20,222 bases of DNA, from assembly GCA_014377495.1 (NCBI GenBank), contig JACMPN010000552.1:1-20222 (forward strand). The letters are read 5' to 3'. This document shows positions 14,696 through 20,222 of this stretch, piece after piece. The stretch's first letter is position 1; every line of letters begins with the position of its first letter. Source of the DNA: Candidatus Sericytochromatia bacterium. Lineage in GTDB: Bacteria; Cyanobacteriota; Sericytochromatia; JACMPN01. The translations under genes and the position numbers were made by a program. Below the pieces are notes generated by a model. The model worked only from the letters and a program-made list of their open reading frames with translations. It ran no database searches and was not told the DNA's origin.

Positions 14696-15582
14696 CTGCT
14701 CAGACGGAGGTGCCAGGATTTAACCTCCGTCGCCCATGCCGATATGGGGAGATGGTATTTCACCGCCAGGATCGGTTTATCGGTCGTTCTTTGGACCGCT
14801 ATGGCGAATGGGCGGAGTATGAAATCGCCTGGCTGAGACAGATGCTCAGGGCGGGTGATACCGTCGTCGATGCCGGTGCCAACGTCGGTACACATACGCT
14901 ACCGCTGGCTCGCCATGTCGGTCCATCGGGGCACGTCGTGGCATTTGAGCCCCAAAGACTGATCTTTCAGGCCCTTTGCGCCAATCTGGCCCTGAACTCC
15001 CTGGCCAATGTCGACGCTTGGCAGGCGGCCCTGGGCGCGACGTCCGGCGCCATGATCGTGCCGGCGATGGATCCGGCGCGGACGATGAACTTCGGGGGCG
15101 TTTCACTGGGCGGGTTTGCAGAGGGTGAGTCGGTCCCGCTGACGACGATCGATGCGCTGGACTTAGCTGCCTGTCACCTGATCAAAATCGACGTCGAAGG
15201 GATGGAATCCGCCGTGCTGCAGGGGGCTGCAGCGACGATTTCCCGGCATCAGCCCATCCTGTACGTTGAAAACGACCGGCAGGCACAGGTTGCTCCGCTC
15301 ATTCAGCAAATCCAGGCCCAGGGATACCGGCTGTGGTGGCATGTGTCGACCTTTTTCCATCCGGACAATTGCAATGGCGTGGCCAAGAACGTGTTTCCGG
15401 ACCTATTCGGGATGAACATGCTGGCCCTGCCGCCCGACTCGGACGTCGTGCCTGAGGCGCATCCGGCCTACCGCGTGGCGGTCGGCGCGCCGACGGCGTC
15501 CGACCTGACGAACGCCCACGCCTTCGGGTTGCCGGTCCTGGGGGGTGAGATCATCCTGCCGATCCCGTCGCTCCGTCAGTAA
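14692..15582 (+). CDS. FkbM-family SAM-dependent methyltransferase
   Basis: A 296-residue class I methyltransferase. Motif I is TVVDAGANVGTHT (57-69), followed by VAFEP (83-87), LIKIDVEGME (163-172) and ILYVEND, the signature order of the FkbM family. These enzymes O-methylate sugars, glycans or lipid-linked compounds; the substrate here is unknown. Residues about 205-240 (WWHVSTFFHPDN) also resemble FkbM proteins. The start at 14692 is firm: AAGGAGG lies six bases upstream. The open frame continues to the left only as a shadow. Its ATG overlaps the preceding stop (ATGA), so it is translated with the ATPase-domain protein. Confidence 0.92.
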   Translation: MTAQTEVPGFNLRRPCRYGEMVFHRQDRFIGRSLDRYGEWAEYEIAWLRQMLRAGDTVVDAGANVGTHTLPLARHVGPSGHVVAFEPQRLIFQALCANLALNSLANVDAWQAALGATSGAMIVPAMDPARTMNFGGVSLGGFAEGESVPLTTIDALDLAACHLIKIDVEGMESAVLQGAAATISRHQPILYVENDRQAQVAPLIQQIQAQGYRLWWHVSTFFHPDNCNGVAKNVFPDLFGMNMLALPPDSDVVPEAHPAYRVAVGAPTASDLTNAHAFGLPVLGGEIILPIPSLRQ

Positions 15583-15690
15583 GTCATGTGTGGGCCCGGC
15601 GCAGCGGGGCCCGGAGTGCCGCTCCTCGGGATAACGGGGCAACCCCGTGGCGGGACGGGCTGTGGCCTTCTGGTCGTGGGTCTTTCAAAC
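15583..15690 (+). other. Intergenic region with GC hairpins upstream of uvrC
   Basis: Two small inverted repeats are visible: GGGCCC...GGGCCC near 15593-15613 and ACGGGG-CAA-CCCCGT near 15633-15648. Neither is followed by a T tract, so they are at best weak transcription stops between the methyltransferase gene and uvrC. No open frame here is supported. Confidence 0.4.
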
Positions 15691-15693
15691 CTT

Positions 15694-15702
15694 TGATAAA
15701 CT
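15694..15702 (+). promoter_or_regulatory. Extended -10 promoter giving a possible leaderless uvrC mRNA
   Basis: TGATAAACT comprises the TGn extension and TAAACT, a four-of-six -10 match. Six bases then separate it from the GTG start codon of uvrC. This is the same geometry as at the first malic enzyme gene. No ribosome binding site is present between the box and the start codon. Confidence 0.45.
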
Positions 15703-15708
15703 GACAGC

Positions 15709-17553
15709 GTGCATGAAACCTTGCCCGAAAGCCTCGCCCAGCTCCCCACGCTGCCCGGGGTCTACCTTTACTACGGCGCCGACGGTCAGATCCTCTACGT
15801 CGGCAAAGCCATCAACCTGCGCAGCCGCGTCCGCAGCTACTTTCAGAACGGCGCCAAAACGCCGAAGACGGCCATGCTCGTCAGCCATATCGTCCGCATG
15901 GAGACGATCGTCACCGATACCGAGGTCGAAGCGCTGATCCTGGAAGCGACCCTGATCAAGCAGCACCTGCCCCATTACAACATCCTGCTCAAAGACGACA
16001 AACAGTACCCTTACCTGAAGGTGACGCTGAACGAGGCCTTTCCCCGCCTGCTCATCGTCCGCCGCCGACAGCAGGACAACGCCCGCTATTACGGCCCGTT
16101 CACGGATACCGGCGCTCTCTACGAGCTGATGGAACTGCTGGAGACGCTCTTTCCGCTCCGCAAGAAGCACCGCCCGCCCAACGTGGATAGACCGTGCCTG
16201 AACTACCACATCGGCCGCTGCCTGGGACCGTGCCAGAACCTGGTCGACAAGACGACCTATCGCCTGATGGTCGACGATCTCTGCAGCGTCCTGAACGGGC
16301 GGACGGCGGAGCTGGAAAAACGGCTGAAACAGCAGATGCAGGCCGCCGCCGAGGCCCTGCACTTTGAGTATGCCGGCCGGCTGCGCGACCAGTTGGCCGC
16401 CCTCGACAAATTGCTGCAACGGCAAAAAGTCGTCGCCGACCCTGACACCGATCAGGACGTCATCGGCCTGGCCCGCTGTCCCGAGGGGGTCAGCGTCCAG
16501 GTCTTCCAGGTGCGCCTGGGCAAGCTGATCGGCCGCTATGGCTTTTCGTACCCGTCGGATAACGGCGTGGCCACCGAGGTGCCGCTGCCGGAGCTGATCG
16601 GCGCCTTTTTGCAGGAATATTACGTGCAGTGCCCCTACGTGCCGAGCCAGATCGTCCTGCCCGACCATCCGACGGACGAGGCGATCCTCGTTCCCTGGCT
16701 GAGCGGCAAGCGGGGCAAAGCCGTGCAGCTCCTCGTCCCGCAACGGGGGGCCAAAGCCGAGATCCTCGGCATGGCCACCCGCAACGCCCAGTTGGGGCTG
16801 GACCGCCTGAAGCTCCAGGCCCTTTCCCGTTCCCGGAGTGCGGGCGACAGCCTTTTGGCAGAGCTGGCTGCCGCCCTACAATTGCCCCGACTGCCACGGC
16901 ACATCGAGGGGTTCGACATCTCGACCCTGCATGGCAATCAGACTGTCGCGTCCATGGTTTGTTTCAAGGACGGCGTGGCGAGCAAGGCGGACTACCGGAA
17001 GTTCAAGATCCGGGCCATCCGTCCGGGCATGGAGTCGAATGACTTCGCCTCGATGAACGAGGCTGTGCGCCGCCGCTACACCCGGCTACTCGCTGAAAAG
17101 AAGCCGCTGCCCGACCTGATTCTGATCGACGGTGGCAAAGGCCAGCTCGGCGAGGCGATTCGCGTGCTGCGCGAGTTGGGACTGGGTGACCTCCCCGTGT
17201 TCGGCCTGGCCAAGCAGCGGGAAGAGCTGTTCCGCCCCGGCGAGTCGCAGCCGATCGTGTTGCCACACAGTTCGCAGGCATTGCAACTGCTGCAACGGGT
17301 GCGGGACGAAGCTCACCGGTTTGCGGTAAGCTTCCATCGACAGTTGCGTGGAAAACGCTTTGTCAGTTCCGAGCTGGATCGGGTGGCGGGCATCGGTCCG
17401 GCCCGCAAAAAGCAGTTGCTGAACCGATTTGAATCGGTGGAAGGCTTGCGCCACGCCAGCCTGGAAGATTTAATCCTGTTAGGGCAGCTGCCCAAGCCGG
17501 TGGCCGAAGGGCTCTACCGGGCCATGCATGCCGACGAAAGGGCCGATTCGTAG
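15709..17553 (+). CDS. uvrC: Excinuclease ABC subunit C (UvrC)
   Basis: The nuclease of nucleotide excision repair, making both cuts beside a lesion after UvrAB loading. Residues about 12-95 are the GIY-YIG domain for the 3' cut (PGVYLYYGADGQILYVGKAINLRSR). A cysteine cluster lies near 164-175 (RPCLNYHIGRCLGPC). The UVR domain at about 200-235 binds UvrB. The RNase H-like domain for the 5' cut has GFDISTLHG, LILIDGGKGQ and RDEAHRFAVSFHR, supplying the Asp, Asp and His of the active site. The end is a helix-hairpin-helix region (VAGIGPARKKQLL). Its 614 residues are normal for the family. The GTG start is chosen because it begins the family's N-terminus and follows an extended -10 box by six bases; no alternative ATG has a ribosome binding site. 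Confidence 0.96.
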   Translation: MHETLPESLAQLPTLPGVYLYYGADGQILYVGKAINLRSRVRSYFQNGAKTPKTAMLVSHIVRMETIVTDTEVEALILEATLIKQHLPHYNILLKDDKQYPYLKVTLNEAFPRLLIVRRRQQDNARYYGPFTDTGALYELMELLETLFPLRKKHRPPNVDRPCLNYHIGRCLGPCQNLVDKTTYRLMVDDLCSVLNGRTAELEKRLKQQMQAAAEALHFEYAGRLRDQLAALDKLLQRQKVVADPDTDQDVIGLARCPEGVSVQVFQVRLGKLIGRYGFSYPSDNGVATEVPLPELIGAFLQEYYVQCPYVPSQIVLPDHPTDEAILVPWLSGKRGKAVQLLVPQRGAKAEILGMATRNAQLGLDRLKLQALSRSRSAGDSLLAELAAALQLPRLPRHIEGFDISTLHGNQTVASMVCFKDGVASKADYRKFKIRAIRPGMESNDFASMNEAVRRRYTRLLAEKKPLPDLILIDGGKGQLGEAIRVLRELGLGDLPVFGLAKQREELFRPGESQPIVLPHSSQALQLLQRVRDEAHRFAVSFHRQLRGKRFVSSELDRVAGIGPARKKQLLNRFESVEGLRHASLEDLILLGQLPKPVAEGLYRAMHADERADS

Positions 17554-17664
17554 ATGCTTCAGACCATGCGCCGTCTGACCAAGCCGATAACCATCTTCAC
17601 GGCGGCGGTCCTCATCATCGGCACGCTCTACGGGATGTTTGCCTCGTTTCAGGCGATGCCCTGA
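17554..17664 (+). CDS. Predicted 36-residue single-helix membrane peptide
   Basis: An ATG directly abuts the uvrC stop codon and opens a 37-codon frame ending in TGA. The product starts MLQTMRRLTKPI, a basic N-terminus, followed by a hydrophobic helix from about residue 12 to 33 (TIFTAAVLIIGTLYGMF) and the end SFQAMP. Basic flank plus one helix implies the N-terminus inside and the C-terminus outside. The zero-base gap to uvrC suggests translational coupling, and the secreted M23 peptidase gene starts 17 bases downstream. I do not recognise a family. Coding is supported by the composition and packing between two genes; chance is not excluded because the frame is short. Confidence 0.6.
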   Translation: MLQTMRRLTKPITIFTAAVLIIGTLYGMFASFQAMP

Positions 17665-17681
17665 GCGCTGCCGTTCTACCT

Positions 17682-18824
17682 GTGAAATATTCCCGACTCT
17701 TTCTCTGTCTGCTGCTGGCGGCCGGACAGTTGGCTGTGGCCATGCCTGCTCCGGCGGCGACGGCGATTCAGCAGCGACGTCAGGAGCTGCGGGCCCAGCA
17801 GGAGCGGATCGAGGCCAAGCGCCGCAAGCTGCGTGAGCTGGCCGCCCAAAAGGAGACCGTCACCAAGTCTATCTCGGCCGTGCAGCAAAAGCTGGAATCC
17901 ACGGCCGCCCAGCTGGAAGACACGCAATATAAATACCAGCTCGCCACCCAGGCCGTGTCCCAGACCGCAAAACAGTTGGGGGTCGTGGTCTCACGCTTCG
18001 ACCGGCAGCTCGGATCAGCCAAGCAGCGTCTGCGGGCCATGTACAAGCTGTCACCCAATCAGGCCCTGACGTATCTGCTGAGTGCCACGGACCTCTCATC
18101 GGCGATGACCCGCCTGGCGTATTTTCATTATGTCGCCAACAAAGACTCCCAGATGCTGCAGACCCTCGTCGAGACGAAGCAACAGATGGAATCCCTGAAA
18201 AACCAGCAAGTCCAGCATAAAGTGGAGCTGCACCAGCGCGGCGAAGCATTCGAGCAGCAGAAAGTCGCCTTCGCCGACCAGAAGGACGAACTGGCGGTGA
18301 CGAAGCAGCACCTGCAGTCGACGATCTCGGCCAACGAGCGGGAACTGCGGATCATGGAAGGCGAGTCCAACGCCATCGAGTCCATGCTACGGCGCCTCAT
18401 CGCTTCGCAGTCCCGGTCCAGTTCACCTCAGCGGCTGGGGACCGGCCGGTTCTCGTGGCCGGTGGTCGGACCGATCACGTCGTCTTTCGGGTACCGGACG
18501 CACCCGATCTTCAAGCGGCAGATCTTCCATTCCGGACTGGACATCGGTGTGGGTCAGGGCGTACCGATCCGGGCGGCGGATGGCGGCAGGGTCGTGGAAG
18601 CGGGCTGGCGCGGCGGATACGGCAAGTGCATCATCGTCGATCACGGCGGCGGGCTGGCGACGTTGTACGGGCATTGCTCGGCCACCAACGTCAGCGCCGG
18701 CCAGATGGTCACCAAAGGTCAGATCATCGGGGCGGTCGGTATGACTGGTTATGCAACCGGCCCACACTTGCACTTTGAAGTCCGTCGGGACGGTACACCG
18801 GTGAATCCCGGGGCCTTCCTGTAG
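17682..18824 (+). CDS. Secreted coiled-coil M23 peptidase, EnvC-like
   Basis: A 380-residue exported murein hydrolase. A signal peptide occupies residues 1 to about 26 (MKYSRLFLCLLLAAGQLAVA, then an Ala-rich cleavage region). Residues 28-240 are a long Gln/Lys/Glu-rich coiled coil, as in EnvC. Residues about 255-380 form the LytM/M23 domain (FSWPVVGPITSSFGYRTHP). It has HSGLD (His283, Asp287), YGH (His331) and PHLHFE (His362, His364). All zinc ligands and catalytic residues are therefore present, unlike E. coli EnvC, which is an inactive activator of amidases. The start is GTG; no Shine-Dalgarno sequence is seen, and translation may continue from the small peptide gene 17 bases upstream. The pairing with a downstream S41 peptidase recalls the envC-ctp arrangement of proteobacteria. 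Confidence 0.93.
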   Translation: MKYSRLFLCLLLAAGQLAVAMPAPAATAIQQRRQELRAQQERIEAKRRKLRELAAQKETVTKSISAVQQKLESTAAQLEDTQYKYQLATQAVSQTAKQLGVVVSRFDRQLGSAKQRLRAMYKLSPNQALTYLLSATDLSSAMTRLAYFHYVANKDSQMLQTLVETKQQMESLKNQQVQHKVELHQRGEAFEQQKVAFADQKDELAVTKQHLQSTISANERELRIMEGESNAIESMLRRLIASQSRSSSPQRLGTGRFSWPVVGPITSSFGYRTHPIFKRQIFHSGLDIGVGQGVPIRAADGGRVVEAGWRGGYGKCIIVDHGGGLATLYGHCSATNVSAGQMVTKGQIIGAVGMTGYATGPHLHFEVRRDGTPVNPGAFL

Positions 18825-18901
18825 ACCGGACCGCTCAAGGGGCCTATAGTCGGGTGGCCGGGGGCACCGACCTGTGACCATACCGGTCAGGGTCGCTGCG
18901 G

Positions 18902-18929
18902 GCGATGGGCATCGCAGACTTGGTATAAT
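18902..18929 (+). promoter_or_regulatory. Extended -10 promoter of the S41 peptidase gene with a palindrome in place of the -35
   Basis: TGGTATAAT (18921-18929) combines the TGn extension with a perfect TATAAT. No -35 hexamer is present; instead GCGAT-GGGC-ATCGC (18902-18915) occupies that region. Transcription would start near 18936, leaving a leader of about 40 nt with a GGAG/AGAGG ribosome binding site. The palindrome could be an operator, but no regulator is known for it. This promoter makes the gene at least partly independent of the M23 gene upstream. Confidence 0.7.
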
Positions 18930-18973
18930 GAGGGGACGTCCGCCACATGAGCGGTTTTGGGGAGAGGGGCTCG

Positions 18974-20222
18974 ATGCTTTCCAGCCAGATCAAACGGCAC
19001 AGCCTTACGGTGGCGCTGTGCTTGGCATCTTTTTCGGCGGGCATGGGGTTGTACTCCTTCGCTGGCCGAGCCGAATCCGCCAATTTCGGGATCTTTATCC
19101 ACGTCTATGACCTGCTGAAGAGCGAGTATGTTGACAAAACGGTCGACGACACCAAGCTCCTGCAGGGCGCCATCCGTGGCATGCTCGAGTCGATCGGCGA
19201 TCCCTACACCCGCTACATGGATCCGCAGGCCTTCCGCGGCATGCAGGAAGAGCGCCAGGGCAGCTTCAGCGGCATCGGTATCCAGTTGGGCATGAAGGGC
19301 GACCAGCTCACCGTCATCGCCCCCCTGGACGACACGCCGGCGGCCAAGGCCGGCCTCCTCGCCGGTGACAAGATCATGGCGATCGATACCAAGGTTACCA
19401 AGGGCCTTGCCGTCGAAGAAGCCGTCAACCTGATCCGGGGCAAGAGCGGCACGACTGTCATCCTCAAGATGCAGCGCGGCGAAAAGGTCAGGGACGTCCC
19501 GATCGTGCGCGGCAGTATCGAGACCAAGACCGTGCGGGCCCGCATGATCGACAAGAGCGTCGGCTACATCCGGCTGGCCAGCTTCATGAGCAATGAAGCG
19601 ACCAATGAAATGAAGAAGGCCGTCGAGGACCTGAAGGGCAAGGGCCTCAAAGCCCTCGTCCTGGATCTGCGGATGAACCCCGGCGGCCTGTTGCCCAATG
19701 CGGTGGACATCGGCTCGATGTTCATCGAAAAGGGCGCTGTGGTCCAGATCGTCGACCGCAACGGCGTCAAGCAGACGCAGGATGTCAGCGGGCACCCGAT
19801 GCTGAAGAACGACATCCCGATGGTCGTCCTCATCGACGGCGGCTCGGCGAGTGCGTCCGAGATCCTGGCGGGCGCCCTCAAGGACCAAAAGCGGGCCACC
19901 CTGATGGGGACACGCAGCTTCGGCAAGGGCCTGGTGCAGACGGTGCACCCCCTGCAGGACGGGTCGGGCGTGGCGATCACGACCAACAAGTACCTGACGC
20001 CGAACGGCACTGACATCAACCACAAGGGGATCGAGCCCGACGTGTTGGTGGAGCTGCCCAAGCCCAAGGAAGGCCAGGTCTATACACCGGAGACTGATCC
20101 GCAGTTGCTGCGGGCGGTGTCGCTGTTGAAGGACCGCTTGGCTCACAAGGAACCCAAACGGGACTCGGGAGGGGAAATCAAGAGGGGATGCGCCCCCGGG
20201 GGCGTGTGGGGTGGGAGGCCCC
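18974..20222 (+). CDS. ctpA: S41-family C-terminal processing peptidase, 3' end cut off by the window
   Basis: A periplasmic serine protease that recognises protein C-termini. Residues 10-32 are a signal peptide or anchor (LTVALCLASFSAGMGLYSFA). Residues about 40-95 carry YVDKTVDD and IGDPYTRYMDP, typical of the family's N-terminal cap. A PDZ domain follows at about 96-180 (FSGIGIQL, GLLAGDKIMAID). The protease domain has DLRMNPGGLL, GGSASASEI with catalytic Ser293, and SFGKGLVQ with Lys318 and Gln322 at the family's usual 25- and 4-residue spacings. The frame stays open to the last base. The part after about residue 392 is arginine/glycine-rich and lies in low-complexity sequence at the window edge, so its reading is doubtful. 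Family members in other bacteria cleave wall hydrolases, which suits the M23 gene beside it. Confidence 0.94.
   Translation, partial: MLSSQIKRHSLTVALCLASFSAGMGLYSFAGRAESANFGIFIHVYDLLKSEYVDKTVDDTKLLQGAIRGMLESIGDPYTRYMDPQAFRGMQEERQGSFSGIGIQLGMKGDQLTVIAPLDDTPAAKAGLLAGDKIMAIDTKVTKGLAVEEAVNLIRGKSGTTVILKMQRGEKVRDVPIVRGSIETKTVRARMIDKSVGYIRLASFMSNEATNEMKKAVEDLKGKGLKALVLDLRMNPGGLLPNAVDIGSMFIEKGAVVQIVDRNGVKQTQDVSGHPMLKNDIPMVVLIDGGSASASEILAGALKDQKRATLMGTRSFGKGLVQTVHPLQDGSGVAITTNKYLTPNGTDINHKGIEPDVLVELPKPKEGQVYTPETDPQLLRAVSLLKDRLAHKEPKRDSGGEIKRGCAPGGVWGGRP

Noticed and set aside
15593..15648. GC hairpins after the methyltransferase gene as an intrinsic terminator
   Set aside because: The stems are short and no T tract follows either of them.
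1..20222. Mobile element, CRISPR array, phage or defence system
   Set aside because: I saw no transposase, integrase, spaced direct repeats, restriction enzyme or phage structural gene. The tRNA gene has no adjacent integrase or repeated 3' end.

Overview
The window is about 20.2 kb of GC-rich bacterial chromosome and is dominated by housekeeping genes. I see no insertion sequence, CRISPR array, phage or plasmid signature. The organism is not certain, but two features point to the cyanobacterial phylum or a non-photosynthetic sister lineage. One is a 174-residue DprA-like Rossmann protein of a type I associate with cyanobacterial genomes. The other is a PcrA/UvrD helicase whose motif III region reads VGDVDQSIYSFR rather than the more usual DDDQSIYGWR. 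No photosynthesis gene is present. The first and last ~60 bases are runs of C and G and look like contig edges. The final gene runs off the right end.

Layout. Positions 85-375 (minus) encode an HU-type DNA-binding protein. Positions 376-1057 hold no gene I can support; the last part looks like a structured 5' leader. Positions 1058-4421 (plus) hold two adjacent genes of unknown function. Their products have the same build: an Ala/Pro/Thr-rich N-terminus, a peptidoglycan-binding-like helical motif and a shared ~85-residue C-terminal module. A strong two-way terminator at 4458-4490 separates them from asnS (minus). Divergent from asnS is a tRNA-Gln(UUG) gene with a near-consensus promoter and a clean terminator. 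Positions 6178-9330 (minus) hold an apparent operon of two tandem malic enzymes and a four-helix membrane protein whose start overlaps the second enzyme. Positions 9384-11570 (minus) encode PcrA/UvrD.

The right half is all on the plus strand: the DprA-like protein, MltG, a soluble histidine kinase, a second protein with only the kinase ATPase domain, an FkbM-type methyltransferase (ATGA overlap with the ATPase gene), UvrC, a 36-residue single-helix membrane peptide, a secreted coiled-coil M23 peptidase and an S41 C-terminal processing peptidase.

How it fits together. MltG, the M23 peptidase, the S41 peptidase and possibly the paired 376/720-residue proteins and the 36-residue peptide form a cell-wall theme. 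PcrA, UvrC, HU and the DprA-like protein form a DNA maintenance theme. The best candidates for something undescribed are the paired modular proteins with their leader, the complementary active-site changes in the tandem malic enzymes, the ATPase-only kinase fragment coupled to a methyltransferase, the small membrane peptide between uvrC and the M23 gene, and two genes (the first malic enzyme and uvrC) whose extended -10 box sits exactly six bases before the start codon, suggesting leaderless mRNAs.
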